From Winogradskyella sp. PC-19 (GTDB lineage Bacteria; Bacteroidota; Bacteroidia; Flavobacteriales; Flavobacteriaceae), in assembly GCF_002163855.1 (NCBI RefSeq), contig NZ_CP019332.1, positions 2,583,145 to 2,647,144 on the forward strand: a DNA stretch of 64,000 nucleotides, in the 5' to 3' direction. Below the pieces are notes generated by a model. It was not told where the DNA came from, ran no database searches, and was given only the letters and a program-made list of their open reading frames with translations. A program made the translations under genes and the position numbers. Position 1 is the first letter of the stretch. Each line of letters opens with the position of its first letter. Positions 28,887 through 38,168 of the stretch are shown in pieces.

Positions 28887-30020
28887 ATGCGCAATATTAT
28901 TCTTACCATATTAGGCGTCTTACTTATTGTAGGCGCTTATTTTATTGGTGAAAAAATTAGTAATAATAAAAAGAAACAACGTCCTGTAGCTGCAAAGGTC
29001 ATCAAAACCGTATTTACGGATACAGTAAAAAATGGAACCGTACAGATTGTAATACCTGCAAACGGAAATCTAGTGGCTAAAAGACGTGTGGAACTGTATT
29101 CAGAAGTACAAGGTGTTTTTAAGAGTAACGGAAAGTTGTTCAGACCAGGTCAAGAGTATCGTCAAGGTCAAACACTAATTGGTATAGATGCTGCAGAATA
29201 TTATGCCAGTGTACAATCTGCAAAAAGTAATTTATATAATTCTATTGCAGCTATAATGCCCGATTTGAGATTAGATTTTCCTGAAATATTCCCAAAATGG
29301 CAAACGTACCTCAATGGGTTTAAGATGGATAAAACCACACCTAAGTTACCAGAAATGACTAGTGATAAAGAAAACTATTTTATAACTGGTCGAGGTATCG
29401 TATCTAGTTATTATAGCGTTAAAAATTTAGAACAGCGTTTAGGTAAATTCAATATTAGAGCACCTTTTTCAGGTATATTAACAGAAGCTTTAGTAACTGA
29501 AGGGTCATTAATTAGAAATGGACAAAAATTAGGAGAGTTTATAGATCCAACTACATATGAGATGGAGGTTGCTTTAAGTAAAAGATATGCAAATCTTTTA
29601 AAAGTAGGTGAGAGCGTTAAGCTAAACAATTTAGATAATACAGAAAAATATACTGGCAAAGTTTCTAGAGTTAACGGAAGTATTGATGCGACCACGCAAA
29701 CTATAAATGCTTATATAGAAGTTAAAGACAAATCATTAAAAGAAGGTATGTACTTAGAAGCTAATCTAAATGCTAAGTCTGAGGACAATGCTATTGAAGT
29801 CAATAGAAGTTTAGTACTAGAAGGTGATCAAATTTTTATAGTTAGAGATAGTATTCTAGATCTTATTGATGTAAATCCAGTTTATTTTTCGGATACTAAG
29901 GCAGTTTTAAAAGCAGTTCCTGATGGGACGGTAATGCTTTCAAAATCAGTTCCAGGTGCTTATGCAGGTATGTTGGTAAAGCCATTAATTCCTAAATCAG
30001 ACGTGAAAGCGATAAAATAG
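28887..30020 (+). CDS. RND efflux periplasmic adaptor (HlyD/MFP family)
   Basis: A 377-residue membrane-fusion protein anchored by an N-terminal helix (ILTILGVLLIVGAYFIG). It has a lipoyl-like hairpin half (VELYSEVQGVFKSNGKLFRPGQEYRQGQTLIGID), a short alpha-helical region, the second lipoyl half (FNIRAPFSGILTEALVTEGSLIRNGQKLGEFI) and a beta-barrel domain. It links the inner-membrane pump encoded next to the TolC-type channel. It is the first gene of the adaptor-pump-channel operon. The substrate is unknown. Confidence 0.93.
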   Translation: MRNIILTILGVLLIVGAYFIGEKISNNKKKQRPVAAKVIKTVFTDTVKNGTVQIVIPANGNLVAKRRVELYSEVQGVFKSNGKLFRPGQEYRQGQTLIGIDAAEYYASVQSAKSNLYNSIAAIMPDLRLDFPEIFPKWQTYLNGFKMDKTTPKLPEMTSDKENYFITGRGIVSSYYSVKNLEQRLGKFNIRAPFSGILTEALVTEGSLIRNGQKLGEFIDPTTYEMEVALSKRYANLLKVGESVKLNNLDNTEKYTGKVSRVNGSIDATTQTINAYIEVKDKSLKEGMYLEANLNAKSEDNAIEVNRSLVLEGDQIFIVRDSILDLIDVNPVYFSDTKAVLKAVPDGTVMLSKSVPGAYAGMLVKPLIPKSDVKAIK

Positions 30021-30022
30021 TC

Positions 30023-33000
30023 ATGAGAAAACTAATCGCTTATTTTATAAGGCATAGCGTCGCTGTAAACGTCGTTGTTTTTGCATTTATCATTTTTGGT
30101 TTTTTTGGTGCTTCAAAACTAAAATCCTCATTTTTTCCACTTGTAGATTCAAAAAATATTAGCATCAATGTTGTTTATCCTGGTGCTTCACCTCAAGAAG
30201 TCGAAGAAGGTATAGTTCTTAAAATTGAAGATAACCTGAAAGGATTAGACGGTGTTGAACGTGTAACCTCTACTTCAAGAGAAAATAGCGGAAACATTAA
30301 TGTCGAAATTCAAAAAGGCAAAGACATTGACTTTATGTTACTCGAAGTCAAAAATGCAGTAGATCGTGTACCAACGTTTCCTGTCGGAATGGAACCTTTG
30401 ATTGTTGCTAAGCAAGAAAATCTTCGACCAACAATCACTTTTGCGATTAGTGGAGAAAAAATTCCACTAGCAACGCTAAAACAAATTGGACGACAAGTCG
30501 AAAATGATTTGAGAGGCATCGATGGGATTTCTCAAATTTCAATTGCAGGATATCCTGATGAAGAAATCGAAATTGCAGTTAATGAAGCTAATCTTTTGGC
30601 TTATAACTTAACCTTTAATGAAGTTTCACAAGCTATAAATCAAGCTAGCTTAATCACTACAGGAGGAACAATTAAAACAGATGCTGAAGAGTATCTGATT
30701 CGTGCTAATAACCGTTCGTATTATGCTGACGAATTATCTAACCTAATTGTTAAGTCAGACCCTTCAGGTAGAAAGATTCAACTAAAAGATATTGCTCAGG
30801 TTAGAGACCAATTTTCAGAAACACCAAATTCTAGTTATTTCGATGGCGATTTATCTATTAATGTTACAATCACAAGTACCAATACAGAGGATTTAATTAC
30901 TTCTGCAGATAAGACAAAGGCGTATATTGAAGAGTTTAATCAAAAATATGATAATGTCCAGCTCAATGTTGTTAGAGATTTGTCGACAACATTAGTGCAA
31001 CGTACAGCATTATTGACAGAAAATGCTATCGTTGGGATGATTTTGGTACTCATTTTTCTGTCTTTATTTTTAAACACTCGCTTGGCATTTTGGGTAGCCT
31101 TTGGTTTACCGATTGCTTTTTTAGGGATGTTTATGTTTGCAGGTTATTTTAACGTCACTATAAATGTACTATCTCTTTTCGGGATGATTATAGTCATTGG
31201 TATTTTGGTAGATGATGGTATTGTAATTGCTGAGAATATATACCAACAATACGAAAAGGGTAAATCACCAGAACAAGCTGCTATTGATGGTGTGATGGAA
31301 GTGTTACCAGCAATTATTTCAGCCATATTAACTACGATTTTAGCCTTTGGTGTTTTTTTGTTTTTAGATGGTCGTATTGGTGAGTTTTTTGGTGAAGTCT
31401 CAGTGGTTGTAATGCTTACTTTGTTAGTGTCTTTAGTAGAGGCTTTGATTATTTTACCTGCACACTTAGCGCATTCAAAAGCATTAAGAGCCCAAAACCC
31501 AAAACAGAGAACAGGAATTGCAGGTTTTTTTCAGAATGCATTTTCAAAATTACGTTACATAAATACGTTCGGAGATAGTATAATGAGATGGCTTCGTGAT
31601 AATTTGTATAGTCCGACGTTAAGATTTGCTCTGAAGCACCAGTTCTTAACCATTTCATTTTTTGTTGTATTTGCTATTTTAACAAAAGCCAGTGTTCAAG
31701 GTGGTATTGTAAGAGTTGCTTTCTTTCCTCAAATAGCCAGTGACCGTGTTGCGATTAATCTTAACATGCCTAATGGTACAAATGAGAAAGTTACAGACAG
31801 CATTATTTCTTTTATTGAAGAAAAGGCTATTGAAGTCACTAAAGAAATAAATAATGAATATTTAGGCGAAAATTCAGAAAAGTATTTAGTCGAGAATATG
31901 ATTAAAACTATTGGTCCTGGATCTGCGGCGGCAAGATTAGAAATTAATCTATTGCCAGGAGAAGAACGATCAAATGAAATTACAACCCGATTAGTAACTA
32001 ACAGATTGCAAGAACGAGTAGGACCCATTTTAGGTGTTGAAAGTTTAGTTTACGGTGGAGGCGGAAACTTTGGTGGTAGTCCTGTCGCAGTTTCTTTATT
32101 AGGAAACAATATTACAGAACTAAAAGCTGTAAAAACAGAATTGAAGCAAAGCTTAGAAAATAATATTTTGCTTAAGGATGTGACAGATAATGATCCGGCA
32201 GGTATAAAAGAAATCCGAATCAAACTTAAAGAAAGTGCTTATGCATTAGGGCTTGATTTAAGAACGATTATGGGACAAGTTCGTTCGGCTTTTTTCGGTG
32301 CTCAGGCACAACGTTTTCAACGAGGTCAAGACGAAATAAGAGTTTGGGTTAGGTATAATAGAGAAGATCGCTCGTCTATAAATAATCTGGACGATATGCG
32401 TATTATAACACCATTAGGAAACAGAATTCCTTTAAAGGAGATTGCTAGTTATACTATCGAAAGAGGAGATGTTGCTATAAATCACCTAGAAGGGCGCCGT
32501 GAAATACAAGTCTCTGCAGATATAAAAGACCCTAAAAAGACAAGTAGTACAGATGTTATGGCAGAAATTAGAGATGAAATTATGCCAGAGATTTTGTCTA
32601 AATACCCAACTGTTACGCCTTTCTATGAAGGTCAAAACAGAGAGCGTTTAAAATTGACTAACTCATTAGCACCAGTAGGGATAACAGTTTTGTTATTGAT
32701 ATATATAGTCATAGCATTCACATTTAGAAGTTATAGTCAGCCTTTAATATTGTTACTTATTATTCCTCTAAGCCTACCCGCTGTTGCTTGGGGACATTGG
32801 ATTCATGACTTTCCTTTAAATATTTTATCACTATTGGGAATTATTGCCCTCATCGGAATCATGGTTAATGACGGTTTGGTTCTTATTGGTAAATTCAATA
32901 GTAATTTAAGAGAAGGCTTGTCATTTGATGATGCTTTATATGAAGCTGGCCGTTCTCGATTTAGAGCTATTTTTTTAACATCAATAACTACAGTAGCAGG

Positions 33001-33301
33001 TTTAGCACCATTAATTTTCGAAGAAAGTAGGCAAGCACAATTTCTAATACCTATGGCAGTTTCTATTGCATATGGTATTGGTTTTGCAACTGTTTTAACA
33101 CTGATAGTTCTGCCTATATTTTTATCATTTAGTAATGCTATAAAGAAAAATGCAAAATGGCTTTACACCAATAGAGAAGTTTCAAAAGAAGAAGTTGAAC
33201 GTGCTATCAAAGAAAAAAACGAAGATATTCAATTTAATGTAAGTCAAGGTACAATTGGAATAGAGATGAGTAGTGATAATGACGATTTAGATTTAGGATA
33301 A
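30023..33301 (+). CDS. RND multidrug-type efflux pump (AcrB/HAE family)
   Basis: A 1092-residue inner-membrane pump with 12 helices and two large periplasmic loops. The helix-4 motif GILVDDGIVIAEN holds the paired aspartates needed for proton flow in AcrB-type pumps. The helix-10 equivalent reads IGIMVNDGLVLIGKFN. It starts 2 bases after the adaptor and its stop shares one base with the TolC gene start (TAATG), so the three genes are a coupled operon. The C-terminal extension after helix 12 is about 60 charged residues. No regulator is adjacent. Confidence 0.95.
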   Translation: MRKLIAYFIRHSVAVNVVVFAFIIFGFFGASKLKSSFFPLVDSKNISINVVYPGASPQEVEEGIVLKIEDNLKGLDGVERVTSTSRENSGNINVEIQKGKDIDFMLLEVKNAVDRVPTFPVGMEPLIVAKQENLRPTITFAISGEKIPLATLKQIGRQVENDLRGIDGISQISIAGYPDEEIEIAVNEANLLAYNLTFNEVSQAINQASLITTGGTIKTDAEEYLIRANNRSYYADELSNLIVKSDPSGRKIQLKDIAQVRDQFSETPNSSYFDGDLSINVTITSTNTEDLITSADKTKAYIEEFNQKYDNVQLNVVRDLSTTLVQRTALLTENAIVGMILVLIFLSLFLNTRLAFWVAFGLPIAFLGMFMFAGYFNVTINVLSLFGMIIVIGILVDDGIVIAENIYQQYEKGKSPEQAAIDGVMEVLPAIISAILTTILAFGVFLFLDGRIGEFFGEVSVVVMLTLLVSLVEALIILPAHLAHSKALRAQNPKQRTGIAGFFQNAFSKLRYINTFGDSIMRWLRDNLYSPTLRFALKHQFLTISFFVVFAILTKASVQGGIVRVAFFPQIASDRVAINLNMPNGTNEKVTDSIISFIEEKAIEVTKEINNEYLGENSEKYLVENMIKTIGPGSAAARLEINLLPGEERSNEITTRLVTNRLQERVGPILGVESLVYGGGGNFGGSPVAVSLLGNNITELKAVKTELKQSLENNILLKDVTDNDPAGIKEIRIKLKESAYALGLDLRTIMGQVRSAFFGAQAQRFQRGQDEIRVWVRYNREDRSSINNLDDMRIITPLGNRIPLKEIASYTIERGDVAINHLEGRREIQVSADIKDPKKTSSTDVMAEIRDEIMPEILSKYPTVTPFYEGQNRERLKLTNSLAPVGITVLLLIYIVIAFTFRSYSQPLILLLIIPLSLPAVAWGHWIHDFPLNILSLLGIIALIGIMVNDGLVLIGKFNSNLREGLSFDDALYEAGRSRFRAIFLTSITTVAGLAPLIFEESRQAQFLIPMAVSIAYGIGFATVLTLIVLPIFLSFSNAIKKNAKWLYTNREVSKEEVERAIKEKNEDIQFNVSQGTIGIEMSSDNDDLDLG

Positions 33302-34629
33302 TGAAAGTAAAAAGTATACATAGTGTTTTATTAGTATTTGTAATAATGATTTGTGGAAATTCATTTTCACAACAAACAATAAAACCTTCTGAGGCAATTG
33401 CCTTAGCCTTAGATTATAACTACGGTATTCTTATAGCTAATAATAATGCTGAAGTAGCAGAGAATAATAAAAACATTCTAAACTCTGGTTACCTACCAAC
33501 AGTTACTGGTAATGCTGGTGGCTCCATTGACACTCAAGATGCTGAAGGTCAGTTGGCAAACGGAGATGTAAGAGTTGCAGAAGGAGCTGAAACAAGACGG
33601 TATAATGCTTCTATAAACTTTAACTATACCCTTTTTGATGGTTTAGGTAGGTATTATAATTATAAACGTCTTAAAGAGGAATATAATCTTTCGGAGTTAC
33701 AAGCTAGAGAAACTATTGAGAATACGACTAATCAATTATTAACGGTGTATTATAACGTAGCTAGACAAAGTGAAAATTTAAAATCTTTGGAGGAGACTTT
33801 AGATATATCAAAAGATAGACTTACAAGAAGTGAGTATCAGTTTGAATATGGACAAAATACAAAGTTAGATGTGCTCAATGCCGAAGTAGATATTAATAAC
33901 GATAGCATTAACATAATTAATGCAAGACAGAATCTCATAAATTCTAAGCGTGACTTAAATCTAGTTACCGGAAATAAAATTTCTAATATTTTTGATGTAG
34001 ATACCACTGTAGCCTTTTTAATGCAACTTAACAAAGTAGATTTGTTACAAAAGCTTAATGCAAATAATGTTAGTCTTATCCAAAATGAAAAAAATATAGC
34101 GATTAACGAATTTACTCTAAAGGCTAACAAGTCTAGTTATTTACCAACAATTGGTTTAACAGGTACGTATGGCTGGAATGAGTCTACTAACAATAGTCCA
34201 CTTGCGTTTGTTTTACAGAATACAAGTACTAACCTATCTGCTGGGATAAATCTGACATGGAATCTATTCGATGGCGGAAGTACCATTACAAGAGTTAAAA
34301 ACGCTCAAATAAATCTTGAAAACCAGAAGCTTCAAAAAGAACAGCTAAAACTAGAGATTACTAGAAATTTTGAGAATGCTTGGGACGACTATCAAAACAA
34401 ACTACAAATTTTTAACGTTCAGGAAGATAATATTAAAACAGCTAAAAATAATTTTGACCGTACTAAGGAGAAATTTAAGTTAGGTCAAGTGACATCTATC
34501 GAATTTAGGCAAGCACAACTAAATCTTTTAGCTGCAGAGCTGAGTAAAAGTCAAGCCAAATACGATGCTAAATTGGCTGAGGTTTTAGTGCTTCAAATTA
34601 GTGGAGAACTCTTGAACGTTCAATTTTAA
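33301..34629 (+). CDS. TolC family outer-membrane efflux channel
   Basis: A 442-residue protein with a signal peptide (ending NSFSQQ) and two repeated coiled-coil/beta-strand halves typical of TolC: EAIALALDYNYGILIANNNAEVAENN early, LTWNLFDGGSTITRVKNAQINLENQ in the second half. It forms the trimeric exit duct for the pump. Its ATG overlaps the pump stop by one base. The next small gene follows by 9 bases. Confidence 0.93.
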   Translation: MKVKSIHSVLLVFVIMICGNSFSQQTIKPSEAIALALDYNYGILIANNNAEVAENNKNILNSGYLPTVTGNAGGSIDTQDAEGQLANGDVRVAEGAETRRYNASINFNYTLFDGLGRYYNYKRLKEEYNLSELQARETIENTTNQLLTVYYNVARQSENLKSLEETLDISKDRLTRSEYQFEYGQNTKLDVLNAEVDINNDSINIINARQNLINSKRDLNLVTGNKISNIFDVDTTVAFLMQLNKVDLLQKLNANNVSLIQNEKNIAINEFTLKANKSSYLPTIGLTGTYGWNESTNNSPLAFVLQNTSTNLSAGINLTWNLFDGGSTITRVKNAQINLENQKLQKEQLKLEITRNFENAWDDYQNKLQIFNVQEDNIKTAKNNFDRTKEKFKLGQVTSIEFRQAQLNLLAAELSKSQAKYDAKLAEVLVLQISGELLNVQF

Positions 34630-34638
34630 TAATTAAAA

Positions 34639-34821
34639 ATGGAAGAACATTTTTTTCAATGTCCACATTGTTGGGAAGAAATATCCATGTTAATGGATGT
34701 TTCAGTTTCTAACCAAACCTATATCGAAGATTGTGAAGTTTGTTGCAATCCTATTCAACTTCATGTAATATCAGACGGAACATCAATTCAAGATATCAGT
34801 GCAAATAGTATCGAACAATAG
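34639..34821 (+). CDS. CPXCG-motif cysteine-rich mini-protein
   Basis: A 60-residue protein with CPHCWEE near the start and CEVCCNPIQLHV in the second half, two Cys pairs that make a zinc-ribbon knuckle. It belongs to the CPXCG family of small conserved proteins of unknown function. The spacing of 9 bases after tolC suggests co-transcription with the efflux operon, though no link in function is known. It is acidic and soluble. Confidence 0.85.
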   Translation: MEEHFFQCPHCWEEISMLMDVSVSNQTYIEDCEVCCNPIQLHVISDGTSIQDISANSIEQ

Positions 34822-34853
34822 CAAAATTTTGATATAAATGTTTTTTGAGAGTG

Positions 34854-34912
34854 TGCATTTCATCGAAAAAAAAATTATTTTATCGATTAATAGTGTTTTA
34901 ATCCTATATTTG
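34854..34912 (+). promoter_or_regulatory. Composite control region of the LRR gene: 11-mer, 24-bp palindrome, promoter
   Basis: TGCATTTCATC (34854-34864) is the exact inverse of the 11-mer found twice upstream of gldK. It overlaps a 24-base A-tract/T-tract palindrome, TCG to CGA (34863-34886), followed by TTAAT. A consensus -7 box TATATTTG (34905-34912) comes 13 bases later. The palindrome has the same length and TTAAT flank as the one at 20481-20509. Confidence 0.5.
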
Positions 34913-34950
34913 AGTAGTTAAACGGCAATATTGCCCAAATCGCTTAAATA

Positions 34951-35793
34951 ATGAAAACGTTTTACACTATAATCCTTTGCTTACTAACGACTACTTTTTT
35001 ACAAGCAGATGTTACGCAAATACAAAAAGATGCATTAGTAGATATATATAATTCTACTGATGGTGTCAACTGGAAAAACACTTGGGATTTAACAGCACCT
35101 GTTTCTACTTGGTACGGTGTTACTACTGAAAATAATCAAATTGTAAAAATAAACTTAGCTTTTAATAATCTTAACGGAACTCTACCGGCAAGTATCAATA
35201 ATCTAAATGCACTAAAAGTCTTAGATTTATCTTTTAATAGTATCGAAGGCGTATTACCATCAGAAATTTATCAGCTTAAACAATTAGAGACTTTAAAATT
35301 ATATTCAAATAAGCTTAATGGTCAATTATCTTCTGAAGTTGGTCAGATGGAAAATCTAAAAGTTTTAGAAATCTATAATAATAATTTTTCTGGTGAGATA
35401 CCAACTACCATCGGGAAATTAAACAATATTGAAACCCTAATTTTAAGTAGTAATTCGTTTACTGGAAAGCTACCAAATGAAATTTCAAACCTGAGCAAAC
35501 TTAAAATATTAAGCGTTTTTGATAATAATTTATTTGGAGCAATACCTACTAATATAGGTGAGTTGGTAAACCTAGAAGAACTAGTATTATCTAATAATAG
35601 TTTTTATGGTCAATTACCTTCAAGTTTAGTAAAATTAGATAACCTAAATACTTTACTTTTAGGTGATAATAATTTTACAGGTAATTTTGCAAGTTTACAG
35701 TTACAGATGCCAAATATTATTACCTTAGATATTGATGCAGAAAATAAAAAAGGAGCTTTAGTTACTTTAGATGAAGAAGTTAACGATAACTAA
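34951..35793 (+). CDS. Secreted leucine-rich-repeat protein with plant-type repeats
   Basis: A 280-residue protein with a signal peptide (TIILCLLTTTFLQAD). A cap region (about 20-65) ends in TWYGVTTENNQIVKINLAFN. Eight or so repeats of about 24 residues follow with the plant-type pattern LxGxLPxxIxxLxxLxxLxLxxN (for example GEIPTTIGKLNNIETLILSSN). Such repeats usually bind proteins or glycans. There is no recognisable T9SS C-terminal sorting domain, so the protein may stay in the periplasm or leave by another way. It is monocistronic with its own promoter and terminator. Confidence 0.9.
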   Translation: MKTFYTIILCLLTTTFLQADVTQIQKDALVDIYNSTDGVNWKNTWDLTAPVSTWYGVTTENNQIVKINLAFNNLNGTLPASINNLNALKVLDLSFNSIEGVLPSEIYQLKQLETLKLYSNKLNGQLSSEVGQMENLKVLEIYNNNFSGEIPTTIGKLNNIETLILSSNSFTGKLPNEISNLSKLKILSVFDNNLFGAIPTNIGELVNLEELVLSNNSFYGQLPSSLVKLDNLNTLLLGDNNFTGNFASLQLQMPNIITLDIDAENKKGALVTLDEEVNDN

Positions 35794-35812
35794 AGGTTCA
35801 ACTATAATTTAA

Positions 35813-35849
35813 AAAAATAACCTTCAAGTAAAACTGAAGGTTATTTTTT
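35813..35849 (+). terminator. Rho-independent terminator after the LRR gene
   Basis: AAAAATAACCTTCA (35813-35826) and TGAAGGTTATTTTT (35835-35848), 14 bases of perfect pairing around an 8-base loop, with a U-tract. Confidence 0.85.
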
Positions 35850-35860
35850 TGATAAAGCTT

Positions 35861-35888
35861 TTGTAATCTAAAAAAAGTTTTATCTTTG
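35861..35888 (+). promoter_or_regulatory. Promoter of the initiator tRNA gene
   Basis: TTG (35861-35863), a 17-base spacer and TATCTTTG (35881-35888) fit the flavobacterial TTG-N17-23-TAnnTTTG promoter. The predicted precursor has about 68 bases of leader before the tRNA. Confidence 0.6.
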
Positions 35889-35962
35889 CAGTCCTCTTAA
35901 ATGATTGAGTCGGCATTATGAACCGAAAGTTAGAAGCTAAGACAATCAAATAAGCTATAAAT

Positions 35963-36036
<74 letters not shown>

Positions 36037-36040
36037 TAAG

Positions 36041-36071
36041 AAAAGCTTCACAGAAATGTGAGGCTTTTTTG
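36041..36071 (+). terminator. Terminator after tRNA-fMet
   Basis: AAAAGCTTCACA (36041-36052) and TGTGAGGCTTTT (36057-36068) pair with one G-U, loop GAAA, followed by T residues. Confidence 0.8.
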
Positions 36072-36081
36072 ATTTAACAAA

Positions 36082-36807
36082 TCAATGCTTCCACATTTTT
36101 CGAATCTTATTTTTTTCTCTACTCATTTTTGTACCTACTAAAGTATCCCATAAAAAGAGACCTGAAATTTTTTCAACTTTTGAGGTTTCGACTAAAAAAC
36201 TTGACAGAGGTTCACTTGTAATTTTATTGGGTATTATAAAAGACCACATGTTTATAGTACCTGTATTATTTTCAACCAATACAGATTTAAAAAAAGCATG
36301 AGGAATTGGTAATGAAACGTCAATCTTTTCATCATCATCACCAATCATTTTTACTTCTTCGTCAAAAAAGAACAACGGTCCAGATATAACATAGGTTTCA
36401 AACACTTTTTTTAAACCATCTAAATCTCTAACGGCTTGCTCTAGACGTTTCCAGATACCACGATTAAACATTGGTCTTTGAGGTGCCATGTTAGATAGTA
36501 AAAATGTTTCGCTATTCTGAATATTAACCTCTATTTGATTAGCACTAGAGACTAAATGACCTCTGTCAAAACCAGAACCTTCATAGACATCTAAATCTGC
36601 TCTAAATTTTTCTGGAATACGATAATCTGGTCTAAAATTATCTAAACGACTGACATCGGTTTTATCTGGGTCGATAATTTCTAATGCCCATTTAGCCTGT
36701 CTAAAATAATAGGAGTATCCAATAACGTAAAATCTATTATATAAAATTTGGTCGGCAGTAGGTAAACCATAACGTGTTTCTCTTTTTAAATTTGAGTGAC
36801 TGTGCAT
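36082..36807 (-). CDS. DNA/RNA non-specific endonuclease without a signal peptide
   Basis: A 241-residue beta-beta-alpha-metal (NucA/NUC family) nuclease. The catalytic motif DRGH is at 81-84 (GFDRGHLVSSAN) and the metal-binding Asn in NMAPQRPMFNRGIWKRLE is Asn115. Relatives are mostly secreted, but this protein starts MHSHSNLKRETRYG and has no signal peptide or membrane helix, so it is probably cytoplasmic unless the start is wrong. It lies between tRNA-fMet and a divergent C5 methyltransferase gene, which raises the possibility of a defence function. A mis-annotated start is a weaker alternative, since no better upstream start is visible. Confidence 0.9.
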   Translation of the reverse strand: MHSHSNLKRETRYGLPTADQILYNRFYVIGYSYYFRQAKWALEIIDPDKTDVSRLDNFRPDYRIPEKFRADLDVYEGSGFDRGHLVSSANQIEVNIQNSETFLLSNMAPQRPMFNRGIWKRLEQAVRDLDGLKKVFETYVISGPLFFFDEEVKMIGDDDEKIDVSLPIPHAFFKSVLVENNTGTINMWSFIIPNKITSEPLSSFLVETSKVEKISGLFLWDTLVGTKMSREKNKIRKMWKH

Positions 36808-36905
36808 TATTAGTGTTTTAAGTATTTGAAAATCAGTAATAAAGTTAAGAAAAAGGAAGTTTTTATTTCAGATTTTAAAGTATTATTTTCGATGACTACA
36901 AAACT

Positions 36906-38168
36906 ATGAGTAAACAAAAAATTAGAGTCGCAGAGTTATTTGCCGGAGTAGGCGGTTTTAGGTTAGGCCTTGAGGCATATAACAAATTGGATACTAACTT
37001 AAACGTTGAGGTGGTTTGGAGTAATCAATGGGAACCTTCTACAAAGCGGCAACATGCATCCGAGGTTTACGAAACGCGTTTTGGGAGTAAAAACCATTCT
37101 AATAAAGACATTGCTTCGGTACCAGTTTCTGATATATCAGAGCACGATTTATTAGTTGGAGGCTTTCCTTGTCAAGATTATTCTGTAGCGACTACTTTAA
37201 AAAATTCTAAAGGTTTACAAGGCAAAAAAGGAGTGCTATGGTGGGAGATTTACCGAATTCTTAATGAGAGTAAAAACAAACCTAAATATCTATTCCTCGA
37301 AAATGTAGATAGACTCTTAAAATCACCTTCAAAGCAACGTGGGCGTGATTTTGCAATTATGCTAAAAAGTTTAGGTGACTTAGGTTATTCTGTTGAGTGG
37401 CGCGTAATTAATGCTGCCGATTACGGAATGCCACAACGACGGCGACGTGTTTTTATATTGGGATACTTAAAGAGTACTTCTGTTTATAAAAAAATGAAAG
37501 TGTCAGATGATGAAGATTGGATTTTAAAAGATGGCATTTTAGCAGAAAGTTTTCCTATTGATTTTGAAAAAGACTTACATCGATTTGAATTAAATGATGA
37601 TGTAAAAACTATTTCTGATACTTTTAATATTGGAGGGAAATTATCTCTTTTTAAAAACAGTGGTATTTGCATCAATAACCAAGTTTGCACATTAAAATCT
37701 AAAGCACAGTTTGAAGGAGGACGTATAAAACTCAAGGATGTTTTAGTGTCAGATAATGAAGTCTCAGAAGAATTTTATATTTCTGAAAATGAACTTGATA
37801 AATGGAATTATTTGAAAGGTGCTAAAAAAGAAATCCGAGAAACTAAAGATGGCTTTAAGTATAATTATGCTGAAGGCGCAATGATTTTTCCTGATAATTT
37901 AGATAATGCTTCACGAACTATCATTACTGGCGAAGGCGGAAAATCGGCATCACGTTTTAAGCACGTTATAAAAACAAGAAAAGGGTATAGAAGATTAACT
38001 CCAGTAGAGTTGGAACGATTGAATATGTTTCCGGATAACCATACAGAATTAGAAGATATTACAAATACCAAGCGTGCATTTTTTATGGGAAACGCATTGG
38101 TTGTTGGTGTTGTAGAAAGAATTGGAGAGACGTTATTTAACGAAATTGCTAAGGATAAATCTGTTTAG
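36906..38168 (+). CDS. DNA (cytosine-5) methyltransferase, type II
   Basis: A 420-residue C5 methyltransferase with the ordered motifs: I AELFAGVGGFRLGLE (9-23), IV GGFPCQDYS with the catalytic Cys89, VI ENVDR (132-136), VIII QRRRRVFILGY, and the IX/X end RRLTPVELERLNMFPDNH...MGNALVVGVVERIG. A target-recognition region of about 150 residues (190-340) lies between VIII and IX. It modifies DNA to protect it from a partner endonuclease. The partner is probably the tail-to-tail gene on the other strand, whose stop overlaps by 20 bases. The recognition site cannot be read from the sequence. Confidence 0.95.
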   Translation: MSKQKIRVAELFAGVGGFRLGLEAYNKLDTNLNVEVVWSNQWEPSTKRQHASEVYETRFGSKNHSNKDIASVPVSDISEHDLLVGGFPCQDYSVATTLKNSKGLQGKKGVLWWEIYRILNESKNKPKYLFLENVDRLLKSPSKQRGRDFAIMLKSLGDLGYSVEWRVINAADYGMPQRRRRVFILGYLKSTSVYKKMKVSDDEDWILKDGILAESFPIDFEKDLHRFELNDDVKTISDTFNIGGKLSLFKNSGICINNQVCTLKSKAQFEGGRIKLKDVLVSDNEVSEEFYISENELDKWNYLKGAKKEIRETKDGFKYNYAEGAMIFPDNLDNASRTIITGEGGKSASRFKHVIKTRKGYRRLTPVELERLNMFPDNHTELEDITNTKRAFFMGNALVVGVVERIGETLFNEIAKDKSV

